A stretch of DNA of 64,000 nucleotides. Origin: Serratia quinivorans (GTDB lineage: Bacteria > Pseudomonadota > Gammaproteobacteria > Enterobacterales > Enterobacteriaceae). The DNA lies in NCBI GenBank assembly GCA_900457075.1, contig UGYN01000002.1, forward strand, positions 3,410,001 through 3,474,000, given 5' to 3'. The first letter of the stretch is position 1. Each line of letters starts with the position of its first letter. The position numbers were made by a program, and so were the translations under genes. Under the pieces are notes generated by a model, which saw only the letters and a program-made list of their open reading frames with translations, made no database searches and was not told the origin of the DNA. Positions 26,902-37,751 of the stretch are shown one piece after another.

Positions 26902-27344
26902 ACGCTGCCGGGCAGCGGGGAGGCAGCACTCTGGCGGCGGTGATGATGCTGTTGGTGATGGGGCTGATGCTGTTGAATGCCCAGCATCGCCAACTCGACA
27001 GTGCTTTGCTGCTGGCTGCCGACGAGAAGCAATATTTACAGGCTTACAATCAGGCCGCTTCGGCGCTCAGTTGGGGTGTTGCGCAGTCCTGGCCACGCGG
27101 CAGGCTCGCCGCCAACGGCTGGTGGTGCCAGCAAACCGACCAACTGCGGGCCTGTGCAAAACTGTCCTCTCAGGCAGGTATTGTGCTGGTACGTGGTGAT
27201 GCGCAGGTGAGCCGTGGGGAACCGCTGCGGTTATATCAACGAACCAGGCCTGATGGCTCAGGGGGCGACATCGGGCTAAGAGCGGAAACCGGCGGCTGGC
27301 TGGATTTTTGCCCCGAGAAAAAGCAGGCTGACTGTGCGGAGTAG
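26898..27344 (+). CDS. ygdB: YgdB (DUF2509), pilin-associated
   Basis: A 148-residue protein matching E. coli YgdB. It has an N-terminal hydrophobic helix preceded by QRGGSTLAAVMMLLVMG, a pilin-like signal lacking the usual F, followed by DEKQYLQAYNQAASALSWGVAQ. It resembles PilX-type minor pilins by size, position and the type of N-terminus. It overlaps ppdB by ATGA and ppdC by 11 bases. The role is unknown beyond its operon. Confidence 0.83.
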   Translation: MNAAGQRGGSTLAAVMMLLVMGLMLLNAQHRQLDSALLLAADEKQYLQAYNQAASALSWGVAQSWPRGRLAANGWWCQQTDQLRACAKLSSQAGIVLVRGDAQVSRGEPLRLYQRTRPDGSGGDIGLRAETGGWLDFCPEKKQADCAE

Positions 27345-27675
27345 CCAGCGGGGCTTCAGCCTGCCGGAGGTGCTGATTGCCGCATTGCTGTTCGCGGTGT
27401 CACTGCTGGGATTGTTACAGTATCATCAGGTGCTGTTGCAGTCGTTCCAGCGCCAATGGCAGTATCGACAGGCCTGGTCGTTGGCGCATCAGCAATTGGA
27501 AGTTTTCGCCGCTACCGGGCGCGTGGACGTCGGGCTACCGCTACCGACATCCGGATGGCAGCGTCAGACCGGGTTAAGCACCCCGCAAGCCGCCTGCCAG
27601 CGGCTGACGGTAAGAATACAAACGCCCCAACGGCAGTGGGCGGAACTCAGTCGTTGGTACTGCATACGTCAGTGA
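27334..27675 (+). CDS. ppdC: Minor pseudopilin PpdC
   Basis: A 113-residue prepilin-like protein with a GFSLPEVLIAALLFAVSLLG leader and helix, and a small ectodomain with SLAHQQLEVFAA. It starts at GTG 27334, inside the end of ygdB (11-base overlap), which implies translational coupling. It is the last of the four pilin-like genes, 33 bp before recC; the same order is known in E. coli. Together the four look like the minor-pilin (FimT/PilV/PilX-type) priming set, without the major pilin. Confidence 0.84.
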   Translation: MRSSQRGFSLPEVLIAALLFAVSLLGLLQYHQVLLQSFQRQWQYRQAWSLAHQQLEVFAATGRVDVGLPLPTSGWQRQTGLSTPQAACQRLTVRIQTPQRQWAELSRWYCIRQ

Positions 27676-27708
27676 TCCGGCAGATATTTTGTTTTAAGGG
27701 AGCTCCCA

Positions 27709-30700
27709 ATGTTTAGGGTTTATCATTCCAATCAGTTGGATTTGCTGAAAACGTTAACCAGCGCGTTGATAGCCAGAGAGCCATTGGCCGATCCTTTTCA
27801 ACAGGAAGTGGTGCTGGTGCAGAGCCCCGGTATGGCGCAGTGGCTGCAGATGCAACTGGCTGAACAGTTTGGCATTGCCGCCAACATCGCTTTCCCGCTG
27901 CCAGCTTCTTTTATCTGGGAGATGTTCACCCGGGTGTTGCCTGAGGTCGAGGAAGAAAAAGAGAGCGCCTTCAACAAAGACGCCATGACCTGGAAGCTGA
28001 TGTGGCTGCTGCCCGATCTGCTCACCCAGCCTGAATTTGCCCCGCTGCAGCATTACCTCACCGACGACGGCGACAAGCGGAAGATTCACCAGCTTGCCGG
28101 CCGGGTAGCCGACCTGTTTGACCAATATCTGGTGTATCGCCCGCAATGGCTGGAAAGCTGGCAGAAAGGCGAACGCATTGACGGACTGGCGGAAGCACAG
28201 CAGTGGCAGGCACCACTGTGGGCGCGACTGGTCGAATACACCCAGGAACTGGGGCAGCCGGAATGGCATCGTGCCAACCTGTATCGCCGTTTTATCAGCG
28301 CGTTAGATAAAGCTGAAACCTCACCTGCGGGGTTGCCGCCTCGGGTATTTATCTGCGGCATCTCGGCCTTGCCGCCGGTCTATCTGGAAGCGCTGCAGGC
28401 GCTGGGCAAGCATATCGATATTCATCTGATGTTCACCAATCCCTGCCGCTACTATTGGGGGGACATTCAGAGCCAGTCCTTCCTGGCGAAATTACAGAGC
28501 CGCAAAAGACAGCATTATCGCGATAAAACGGAATATTCGTTATTCAGGGATCCAGATAACGCCTCTGCATTGTTTAATGACGCCGGCGAGCAAGACCTGC
28601 CGAACCCGCTGTTGGCCTCATGGGGCAAGTTGGGGCGCGACCACCACTTTTTACTTTCGCAGATCGAGTCCTCAGAAGAGGTTTTTGCCTTTGTGGATAT
28701 CCCTGCGGACAATCTGTTGCATGGCATTCAGCACGATATGTTGGAGCTGAAGAACAGTGCGGTGATCGGCACTACCCGGAAACGCTGGAGAGTAGCGACA
28801 CCAAACGTCGACTGGATCCGGCCGATAGGTCTATCAGCCTGCACGCCTGCCATAGCCCGCAGCGTGAGGTAGAGGTGCTGCATGACCAACTGTTGAGCAT
28901 GCTGGCGGACGATCCCGAGCTGACGCCGCGTGACATCATCGTGATGGTGGCGGATATCGACAGTTACACCCCTTATATTCAGGCGGTATTCGGTAACGCC
29001 TCTCCCGAACGCTATCTGCCGTTTGCCATTTCTGACCGAAAAGCCAGCCAGGCGCACCCGGCGCTACAGGCGTTTATCTCGCTGTTGGATCTGCCGCAGA
29101 GCCGCTTTACCTCAGAACAGGTACTGGCTTTGCTGGAAGTTCCGGCACTGGCGGCACGTTTCTCCATTCGGGAGGAAGGATTGCGCCTGTTGCGCCATTG
29201 GGTTGGTGAGTCTGGCGTGCGCTGGGGGCTGGATGACGACAACGTGCGTGAATTGGATCTGCCCGCTACCGGCCAGCATACCTGGCAATTTGGCATTACA
29301 CGCATGCTGCTGGGTTACGCGATGGACAGCAATGCCGGTGATTGGCAGGGCGTTTTGCCTTATGACGAGTCGAGCGGGCTGGTGGCAGAACTGGCCGGGC
29401 AACTGGCGGAACTGCTGGCAGCGCTGAGTCGTTGGCGGCAACGTCTGGGGCAGGCGCGCTCTTTGCCAGAGTGGCAGCCACTGTGTCGTCAACTGCTTGA
29501 GACCTTTTTTGAGCAGGACGGCGAAACGGAAGTGGTGTTGGCACTGATAGAGCGGGAGTGGAACAGGCTGTTCGAGTTCGGGCTGGCGGCGCGCTATCCC
29601 GATGAGGTGCCGCTGTCTATCCTGCGGGACGAGTTGGCAGCACGCCTCGATCAGGAACGCATCAGCCAGCGTTTCCTGGCCGGGCAAATCAACTTCTGTA
29701 CGCTGATGCCCATGCGTTCTATCCCATTCAAAGTGGTTTGCCTGCTGGGTATGAACGACGGGGTTTATCCGCGCACTCTGCCGCCGTTAGGCTTTGATCT
29801 GATGGCGCAACAGGTGAAACGCGGTGACCGCAGCCGCCGTGATGATGACCGTTACCTGTTCCTGGAAGCGATTTTGTCGGCTCAGCAACGGCTGTACATC
29901 AGCTTTATTGGCCGCTCCATTCAGGATAACAGCGAGCGTTATCCCTCGGTGTTGGTGACTGAACTGCTGGAGTATCTGGAGCAAAGTTATTGTCTGCCGG
30001 GCGATGAACATCTGGACGCCGATGGCAGCGCACGGCGTGTGGGTAAACACTTGCTTAACTGGCATTCACGCATGCCGTTTGCCGCCGAGAACTTCCTGCC
30101 CGATACCGAAGCGCAGAGCTATGCGGCAGAATGGCTGCCTGCCGCCGATCGGCGCGGTGCGGCACATCCGCCGTTTAATCAGCCCTTGCTGCCGGATGAG
30201 AAAACTCAGGTCTCGCTGGACGATTTATTACGCTTCTACCGCCACCCGATCCGCGCCTTCTTCCAACTGCGGCTGGGGGTCAGTTTCATCCTGGAAGAAA
30301 CCGAACTGCCGGATGAAGAACCCTTCACCCTGGATAACCTCAGCCGCTATCAGTTCAACAGCCAACTGCTGAACACCCTGATTGACGGCGAGGATGCCAG
30401 CCGCCTGTTTCAGCGGGTGCGTGCCGCCGGTGGGTTGCCTTTTGGCCCCTTCGGCGAAATTTACTGGCAAAAACAACAAGAAGAGATGAGCGAACTGGCC
30501 GAACAGGTACGCGCCGAAAGAAGTGAAGGGCACAGCCTGGAACTGGATATCGACATTGCCGGTGTGCGCATCAGCGGCTGGTTACATCAGGTACAAGGCG
30601 ATGGGCTGCTGCGCTGGCGGCCATCAACCCTATCGGCAGTCGATGGCATATTGCTGTGGCTGGAGCATCTGGTGTATTGCTGCGTCGGGGGGAGCGGCGA

Positions 30701-31085
30701 AAGTCGCATTTACGGGCGCAAAGGGGCTGTCTGGCGCTTTGCTGCATTAAGCGCGCAAGAGGCCCACGAACAATTGGCCGAACTGGTGGCGGGTTATCAG
30801 CGCGGCCTGTGTCAGCCGTTGCTGCTGCTGAACAAAAGCGGCTGGGCGTGGCTGAGCCAGTGCTATCAGCCACAAACGCAGCAGATTGACTGGGATGAAG
30901 AGGTGCAAATCAAGGCCCGGGGCAAGCTGCTGCAAACCTGGCAGGGCGACCAGCGTATTCCGGGCGAAGGTGAAGACCCTTATGTGCAGCGGGTCTTCCG
31001 CCAGTTGGACAATATTTATTTAGCGCAAATTCTGGACGAAACAGAACGTTATCTGTTGCCGGTGGCACGGCATAACCTTGGGTAA
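27709..31085 (+). pseudogene. recC: RecC, with a one-base frameshift
   Basis: RecC is the Chi-recognising subunit of the RecBCD nuclease-helicase. Read through, the gene encodes about 1,125 residues, normal length, matching E. coli RecC from MFRVYHSNQLDLL to the final DETERYLLPVARHNLG. The reading frame breaks at a CCC tract (28775-28777). The N-terminal frame continues to a stop at 28872 after AVIGTT; the homologous continuation PETLESSDTKRRLDPADRS lies in another frame. Restoring one base, making ACC CCG, joins them exactly as in E. coli. Either the sequence has a one-base deletion (error) or recC is truncated to 387 residues. The operon (recC-ptrA-recB-recD) is otherwise intact. Confidence 0.9.
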
Positions 31086-31183
31086 CAATCCCCCGGTGGT
31101 ACTGATTGCCCTGAGGTGGTAAAAATAATCAGGGTTATATTCAACTATCGGGGTTAGTCCCGGTCTTACATAACGTACAAGCA

Positions 31184-31233
31184 TATAGACCCGTCGCCTT
31201 TCAAGCTACAGCTTGAAATTCATAGGGTATAGA
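31184..31233. repeat. Short palindromic element upstream of ptrA
   Basis: TTTCAAGCT (31199-31207) and AGCTTGAAA (31210-31218) form a near-perfect palindrome. It is flanked by outer inverted ATAGACCC / GGGTATAG sequences, so the whole 50 bp folds on itself. It resembles intergenic palindromes I associate with Serratia and Yersinia genomes; copy number cannot be judged here. Confidence 0.6.
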
Positions 31234-31314
31234 TTTTGAGTGTGTTGTTTTGATGTACGCCGTCAACGTCAGGGATGTGGCGCGACGGCGTCTGAATAGG
31301 GGTTCATTTTGGAT

Positions 31315-34203
31315 ATGCGCAGACAGTTGGCCCGCATCACCGGGTTGGTATTAGTGGTTATGTTTTGGACGCCGTTGAGCTGGGCCGCACAGGGATGGCA
31401 ACCGCTGGCGGAGAAGATCAATAAAAGCGATCACGATCCGCGCCAGTATCAGGCGATCAAACTGACGAACGGCATGACCGTGCTGTTGGTTTCCGATGCT
31501 CAGGCACCGAAATCACTGGCGGCGCTGGCACTGCCGGTAGGCTCGCTGGAAGATCCGAACAGTCAGCTGGGGTTAGCGCACTACCTGGAGCACATGGTGC
31601 TGATGGGTTCCAAGCGCTATCCGCAACCCGAAAACCTGTCGGAGTTCCTGAAGAAGCACGGTGGCAGCCATAACGCCAGCACCGCGTCTTACCGCACCGC
31701 GTTCTATCTGGAAGTGGAAAACGACGCGCTGGCCCCGGCGGTAGACCGCATGGCGGACGCCATCGCCGAGCCACTGCTGGATCCGGGCAATGCCGATCGT
31801 GAACGTAATGCGGTCAACGCCGAACTGACGATGGCACGCTCACGCGACGGTATGCGCATGGCGCAGGTTGGGGCAGAAACGCTGAACCCGGCTCACCCGA
31901 GCGCGCGTTTCTCTGGCGGTAACCTCGATACCTTAAAGGACAAGCCGGGCAGCAAGCTGCACGATGAGCTGACGGCATTCTACCAACGTTATTATTCTGC
32001 CAATCTGATGATGGGGGTGCTGTACAGCAACCAGCCATTGCCGGAACTGGCTGAACTGGCGGCCAAAACCTTTGGCAAGGTCCCTAACCGAGACGCCAGC
32101 GTACCGCCGATCACAGTCCCGGCGGTCACCCCTGAACAGCAGGGCATCATTATTCATTATGTACCGGCCCAGCCGCGTAAACAGTTGAAAGTAGAATTCC
32201 GCATCGACAACAACAGTGCCGAGTTCCGCAGCAAGACCGATACCTACATCAGTTACCTGATTGGCAACCGCAGCCAAAATACCCTGTCTGACTGGCTGCA
32301 AAAGCAGGGGTTGGCGGATGCCATCAATGCCGGGGCCGATCCTATGGTAGATCGTAACGGCGGCGTATTCTCGATCAGCGTCTCGCTGACCGATAAAGGC
32401 CTGGCCAAGCGCGACGAAGTGGTGGCGGCCATCTTCAACTACCTGAAAATGTTGCGTAGCGAAGGCATCAAGCAAAGCTATTTTGATGAGATTTCCCACG
32501 TACTGAATCTGGATTTCCGCTATCCGTCGATCACCCGTGATATGGACTACATCGAATGGCTGGTGGATACCATGCTGCGCGTGCCGGTCGAGCATACGCT
32601 GGATGCGCCTTATCTGGCCGACCGCTATGACGCCAAAGCGATTGCCGAGCGTCTGGACGCCATGACGCCGCAAAATGCGCGTATCTGGTTCGTCAGCCCA
32701 AATGAGCCGCATAACAAGATGGCCTACTTCGTCAATGCGCCGTATCAGGTCGATAAAATCACTCCGCAGCGCTTTGAGCAGTGGCAGCAACTGGGGAAAG
32801 GCATCAGCCTGTCGTTACCCACGCTGAATCCGTATATTCCTGATGATTTCAGCCTGACCAAACCTTCGCACGAGTTTAAAAAACCGGAGGTGGTGGTCGA
32901 CCAACCGGGCCTGCGCGTGTTGTATATGCCGAGCCGTTACTTTGCCGACGAGCCGAAGGCTGACGTCACAGTAGCGTTCCGCAATGCAAAAACCATGGAT
33001 TCTGCACGTAACCAGGTGTTGTTCTCTTTGACTGACTATCTGGCCGGGATTTCACTGGATCAACTGAGCTATCAGGCTTCGGTTGGCGGGCTGAGTTTCT
33101 CAACCTCGCCGAACAACGGTCTGGAGTTCAACGCCAACGGCTTTACCCAGCGTCTGCCGCAATTGCTGACCTCGCTGATCGAAGGCTACTCAAGCTTTAC
33201 GCCGACGGAAGATCAACTTGCGCAGGCCAAATCCTGGTATCTGGAACAGCTGGATTCTGCCGAGAAAGGCAAAGCCTTTGAACTGGCTATCCAGCCGGTG
33301 CAGATGGTTTCCCGCGTGCCTTACTCAGAACGTAGTGAGCGCCGTGAGGTGCTGAAAACCCTGACGCTGAAAGATGTGCTGGCCTACCGTGACAGCCTGC
33401 TGGCTGAGGCGACGCCGGAGTTGTTGGTGGTGGGCAATATGAGCAAGCAGCAGGTGGATACCCTGGCCTCCACGCTGAAACACCGTCTGGGTTGTACCGG
33501 TGTTGCATGGTGGCATGGCGAAGACGTTGAAGTGACTAAAAGCCAGTTGGCCAATCTGCAGCGGGCAGGCAGCAGCACCGACTCGGCGCTGGCGGCAGTG
33601 TATGTGCCGACCGGCTACGACGAAGTGACCGGCATGGCTTACAGCTCGCTGCTTGGCCAAATTATCCAGCCATGGTTCTACAGCCAACTGCGTACTCAGG
33701 AACAGCTGGGCTACGCGGTGTTTGCTTTCCCGATGTCCGTCGGCCGTCAGTGGGGTATTGGTTTCCTGCTGCAAAGTAACAGCAAGCAACCGGCGTACCT
33801 GTATCAGCGCTATCAGGATTTCTACCCGAAAACCGAGAAACGCCTGCGAGAGATGAAAGAAGCAGACTTCGAGCAGTATAAGCAGGCGATGATCAACGAA
33901 TTGAAGCAGCGTCCACAAACCCTGAGCGAAGAAGCCGGCCGTTTCTCCAATGACTTCGACCGTGGCAACTTCGCATTTGATACCCGTCATAAACTGATTG
34001 AGCAAATCAAGCAGTTGACGCCGACCAAACTGGCGGATTATTTCCACCAGGCGGTGATTAAGCCGCAGGGGCTGGCGGTGCTGTCGCAGGTGAGTGGTAG
34101 TGGGCAAGAGAAGGCGGATTATGCGGTGCAGCCGAACTGGGTGACTTATCCAAACGCCTCTGCGCTGCAGAAAACTCTGCCGCGTAAGGTGGCGACACCA
34201 TGA
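31315..34203 (+). CDS. ptrA: Protease III (pitrilysin)
   Basis: A periplasmic M16-family zinc metalloprotease that degrades small peptides such as insulin B chain. The 962-residue protein has a signal peptide ending SWA and the inverted zinc motif HYLEH (HxxEH) near residue 93, in AHYLEHMVLMGSKRY; the third ligand region NAELTMARSRD is present. ATG 31315 is used. An in-frame TTG at 31309 is better spaced from AGGGG at 31298-31302, so the true start may be two codons earlier. It lies between recC and recB, as in E. coli, and overlaps recB by ATGA. Confidence 0.95.
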   Translation: MRRQLARITGLVLVVMFWTPLSWAAQGWQPLAEKINKSDHDPRQYQAIKLTNGMTVLLVSDAQAPKSLAALALPVGSLEDPNSQLGLAHYLEHMVLMGSKRYPQPENLSEFLKKHGGSHNASTASYRTAFYLEVENDALAPAVDRMADAIAEPLLDPGNADRERNAVNAELTMARSRDGMRMAQVGAETLNPAHPSARFSGGNLDTLKDKPGSKLHDELTAFYQRYYSANLMMGVLYSNQPLPELAELAAKTFGKVPNRDASVPPITVPAVTPEQQGIIIHYVPAQPRKQLKVEFRIDNNSAEFRSKTDTYISYLIGNRSQNTLSDWLQKQGLADAINAGADPMVDRNGGVFSISVSLTDKGLAKRDEVVAAIFNYLKMLRSEGIKQSYFDEISHVLNLDFRYPSITRDMDYIEWLVDTMLRVPVEHTLDAPYLADRYDAKAIAERLDAMTPQNARIWFVSPNEPHNKMAYFVNAPYQVDKITPQRFEQWQQLGKGISLSLPTLNPYIPDDFSLTKPSHEFKKPEVVVDQPGLRVLYMPSRYFADEPKADVTVAFRNAKTMDSARNQVLFSLTDYLAGISLDQLSYQASVGGLSFSTSPNNGLEFNANGFTQRLPQLLTSLIEGYSSFTPTEDQLAQAKSWYLEQLDSAEKGKAFELAIQPVQMVSRVPYSERSERREVLKTLTLKDVLAYRDSLLAEATPELLVVGNMSKQQVDTLASTLKHRLGCTGVAWWHGEDVEVTKSQLANLQRAGSSTDSALAAVYVPTGYDEVTGMAYSSLLGQIIQPWFYSQLRTQEQLGYAVFAFPMSVGRQWGIGFLLQSNSKQPAYLYQRYQDFYPKTEKRLREMKEADFEQYKQAMINELKQRPQTLSEEAGRFSNDFDRGNFAFDTRHKLIEQIKQLTPTKLADYFHQAVIKPQGLAVLSQVSGSGQEKADYAVQPNWVTYPNASALQKTLPRKVATP

Positions 34204-37200
34204 CAGAGACCACCCCGCAGCGACTTGATCCGCTAACGTTGCCGCTATTTGGCGAGCGGTTGATAGAAGCGTCGGCGGGGACCGGTAAAACCTTTACCAT
34301 CGGTGCGCTGTATCTGCGCCTGCTGCTTGGCCTGGGCCAGGCAGCGGCCTTTCCCCGGCCGCTGACGGTAGAGGAGATCCTGGTGGTGACCTTTACCGAG
34401 GCCGCCACCGAGGAGCTGCGTGGACGCATCCGCAGCAATATCCATGGCTTACGCATTGCCTGCGTACGTGGCAGCAGTAAAGACCCGTTATTTAATGCGT
34501 TAATGGCGGAAATTGACGATCTGCCCGATGCTGCCGCGCAACTGCTGGCTGCCGAGCGGCAGATGGACGAAGCGGCAATCTACACCATCCACGGTTTTTG
34601 CCAGCGTATGCTGACCCACAACGCCTTCGAGTCCGGCATTCTGTTTGAGCAAACGCTGGTGCAGGATGAACTGCCGCTGCGCCGCCAGGCCTGTGCGGAC
34701 TTTTGGCGTCGCCATTGTTATCCGTTGCCGATTGGCGTTGCCCGGGCGGTGAGTCAGGAATGGAGCGGCCCGGAAGCGCTGCTGGCCGATCTTTCCGGCT
34801 ATCTGCATGGCGAAGCGCCCATGCTGCGTCGGCCGCCGAAGGATGAAGAAACGGTGCTGATGCGCCATGAGCAGATCGTGGCGCGTATTGACGCCCTCAA
34901 AGCGCAGTGGCTGGCAGCGGCGGGCGATTTGGAGGCGTTAATCAGCCAGTCCGGCGTTGATAAGCGCAGTTACAGCAGCAAACACCTGCCTAACTGGCTG
35001 CAGAAGGTGGGTGAATGGGTGGTGCTGGAAACTCAGGACTACCAACTGCCGAAAGAGCTGGATAAATTTCGCCAGTCGGTACTGTTGGAGAAAACCAAAA
35101 AAGGCGAACCGCCGCACCATGCATTGTTCGTGGCGATCGACGAACTGTTCGATGAACCGCTGACACTGCGTGATTTGATCATGGCGCGGGCGCTGAGCGA
35201 GATACGTTTGTCCATTCAGCAGGAGAAACGCCAGCGGGCCGAGCTGGGTTTTGACGACCTGTTAAGTCGGCTGGACAGTGCATTGCAGAGCGAAGGTGGT
35301 GAACGTTTGGCACAGGCGATTCGCCAGCGTTACCCGGTGGCGATGATCGATGAGTTCCAGGATACCGATCCACAGCAATACCGCATCTTCCAAAAACTCT
35401 ATGTCAGCAGGCCGGAATGCGGCCTGCTGCTGATCGGCGATCCCAAACAGGCAATTTACGCTTTCCGCGGTGCCGATATCTTTACCTATATGCGCGCTCG
35501 TTCAGAGGTAAGCGCCCACTACACGCTCGAAACCAACTGGCGCTCCTCACCGGCGATGGTGAACAGCGTTAACCATCTGTTTGCGCAGGTGGAAAAACCT
35601 TTCCTGTTCGGCCAGATTCCCTTTATTGAGGTGGCCGCCGCCGAGAAAAATCGGGGGCTGGCGTTTGAGCTGCAAAATCAGCCGCAGCCGGCGATGCAGT
35701 TCTGGCTGCAGCAGGGGGAAGGTGTTGGCGTTAGTGAGTACCAACAATTGATGGCGCGCCTGTGCGCCACGCAAATTCGCGACTGGCTCAGCGCCGGACA
35801 AAACCAACAGGCCTGGCTGGTCGATGGCGAAAAACGGCGGGCGGTAGAGGCGTCAGACATTACCGTGCTGGTGCGCAGCCGCAATGAGGCGGCGTTAGTA
35901 CGTGATGCCCTGAGTGCGCTGGCGATACCTTCGGTTTATTTGTCCAACCGCGACAGCGTATTCGATACGCCAGAAGCCAAGGATTTGCTGTGGCTGCTGC
36001 AGGCCGTGCTGGCGCCGGAGCAGGAACGTACGCTGCGCAGTGCCATGGCTACCGGGCTGATGGGGCTGGATGCGCAGGCGCTGGACGGATTGAATCGGGA
36101 TGAGCGTGCCTGGGATGCGCTGGTCAACGAGTTCGATAAATATCGTACGCTGTGGCTGCGCCGCGGCGTGTTGCCGATGCTGCGTGAGGTGATGAATCAG
36201 CGCCATCTGGCAGAAAACCTGTTGGCCAGCCTCGGCGGTGAGCGCCGGTTGACCGACGTGATGCATCTGGGCGAGCTTTTGCAGGAAGCTTCTGCACAGC
36301 TCGACAGCGAACATGCGCTGGTGCGTTGGCTGGCGCAGCAGATTGCCCAGCCCAACCGGCAGTCAGACAACCAGCAGCTACGGCTGGAAAGCGACCGCCA
36401 TTTGGTACAGGTGATCACCATCCATAAATCCAAAGGGTTGGAGTTCGATCTGGTATGGCTGCCGTTCGTCGGCAATTTCCGCCAGCAACAGCAGGTGTTG
36501 TACCACGATCGTCACAGTTTCCAGGCTCTGCTTGACCTCAACGCCGATGAGCAAAGTATTGAGTGGGCAGAGGAGGAGCGGCTGGCGGAAGATTTACGCC
36601 TGTTGTATGTCGCGCTGACCCGTTCGGTATACCACTGCAGTATCGGCATTGCGCCGTTGATTCAGGGCACCCGCAAAAAACAGGGTGATAGCGATTTACA
36701 CCGCAGCGCGCTGGGCTATCTGGTGCAGGCCAGCCAGGCCGGCGATGCGGCTTATCTGCAGCAATGTCTGCAACAGTTGGCTGTAGATGGCGTTGCGCTG
36801 TCGCTGGTCGAAAGCCTGGACGAGCAACCCTGGCAGCCGCAAACGCCAGACTTGACCGAACTGTCGGCGAAACACTTCACGCGCCAGGTGCAGGATTTCT
36901 GGCGGGTGACCAGCTATACCGGTCTGCAACAGCACGGCACGAGCCTGATGCAGGATTTGTTGCCGCGGTTGGATGTTGATGCCGCCGGCGAGCAAGCGCA
37001 GGACAGTGAGCCAGCGCTCACACCGCATACCTTTCCTCGTGGCGCCGGTCCGGGGACTTTCCTGCACAGTCTGTTTGAAACGATCGACTTTACCCAACCC
37101 CTCGATGAGGCGTGGTTGCTGGAGCAGTTGCAACAACAAGGATTTGGCGAACACTGGCAACCGATACTGTTGGCGTGGATGCAGGTGCTGTTAAACACCC

Positions 37201-37751
37201 CGCTTAATGATACCGGCGTCGCTTTGTCGGCGCTGGCTCCGCAGCATAAGCAGGCTGAGTTGCAGTTTTATCTGCCTATCGAGCAGCTGTTGCAGGCGCG
37301 TGAGCTGGATAAGCTGGTGAAAAGTTACGATCCGCTTTCTGCCCGTTGCCCTGAGTTGGATTTTCAGCAGGTGCAGGGGATGCTGAAAGGATTTATCGAC
37401 CTGGTGTTCTGCTGGCAGGGGAAATATTACCTGCTGGACTACAAATCCAACTGGTTGGGTGAAGACAGCAGTGCCTATACCCAACCGGCGATGGAGCAGG
37501 CGATGGCGGAACATCGTTACGATTTGCAGTACCAGCTATACACGCTGGCACTGCACCGCTATCTGCGCCATAGGTTGCCGGATTATGATTATCAGCGGCA
37601 CTTCGGCGGGGTGATTTATCTGTTCCTGCGCGGTGTGGATGCACTGCATCCGGGCAATGGCATTTTTGCCTGCCGTCCGCAGGAGCAATTGGTGGAAGGC
37701 ATGGATTTGTTATTCAGCGGTAAAACCGCTGCGGTGGAGGATGCATCATGA
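34200..37751 (+). CDS. recB: RecB, helicase-nuclease subunit of RecBCD
   Basis: RecB is the 3'-5' helicase and the only nuclease subunit of RecBCD. The 1,183 residues are about the E. coli length. Walker A is [13 protein letters not shown] near residues 22-34, Walker B/DEAD-like is [12 protein letters not shown], and helicase motif VI is [18 protein letters not shown]. The C-terminal nuclease has [20 protein letters not shown], with the catalytic DYK. The start overlaps ptrA (ATGA) and the end overlaps recD (ATGA), so subunits are translated together. Confidence 0.97.
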   Translation: MTETTPQRLDPLTLPLFGERLIEASAGTGKTFTIGALYLRLLLGLGQAAAFPRPLTVEEILVVTFTEAATEELRGRIRSNIHGLRIACVRGSSKDPLFNALMAEIDDLPDAAAQLLAAERQMDEAAIYTIHGFCQRMLTHNAFESGILFEQTLVQDELPLRRQACADFWRRHCYPLPIGVARAVSQEWSGPEALLADLSGYLHGEAPMLRRPPKDEETVLMRHEQIVARIDALKAQWLAAAGDLEALISQSGVDKRSYSSKHLPNWLQKVGEWVVLETQDYQLPKELDKFRQSVLLEKTKKGEPPHHALFVAIDELFDEPLTLRDLIMARALSEIRLSIQQEKRQRAELGFDDLLSRLDSALQSEGGERLAQAIRQRYPVAMIDEFQDTDPQQYRIFQKLYVSRPECGLLLIGDPKQAIYAFRGADIFTYMRARSEVSAHYTLETNWRSSPAMVNSVNHLFAQVEKPFLFGQIPFIEVAAAEKNRGLAFELQNQPQPAMQFWLQQGEGVGVSEYQQLMARLCATQIRDWLSAGQNQQAWLVDGEKRRAVEASDITVLVRSRNEAALVRDALSALAIPSVYLSNRDSVFDTPEAKDLLWLLQAVLAPEQERTLRSAMATGLMGLDAQALDGLNRDERAWDALVNEFDKYRTLWLRRGVLPMLREVMNQRHLAENLLASLGGERRLTDVMHLGELLQEASAQLDSEHALVRWLAQQIAQPNRQSDNQQLRLESDRHLVQVITIHKSKGLEFDLVWLPFVGNFRQQQQVLYHDRHSFQALLDLNADEQSIEWAEEERLAEDLRLLYVALTRSVYHCSIGIAPLIQGTRKKQGDSDLHRSALGYLVQASQAGDAAYLQQCLQQLAVDGVALSLVESLDEQPWQPQTPDLTELSAKHFTRQVQDFWRVTSYTGLQQHGTSLMQDLLPRLDVDAAGEQAQDSEPALTPHTFPRGAGPGTFLHSLFETIDFTQPLDEAWLLEQLQQQGFGEHWQPILLAWMQVLLNTPLNDTGVALSALAPQHKQAELQFYLPIEQLLQARELDKLVKSYDPLSARCPELDFQQVQGMLKGFIDLVFCWQGKYYLLDYKSNWLGEDSSAYTQPAMEQAMAEHRYDLQYQLYTLALHRYLRHRLPDYDYQRHFGGVIYLFLRGVDALHPGNGIFACRPQEQLVEGMDLLFSGKTAAVEDAS

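Noticed and set aside
28620..28775. Separate start of a second recC-like gene before the frameshift
   Set aside because: The residues before the CCC tract in that frame show no RecC homology; the good match begins only after it.
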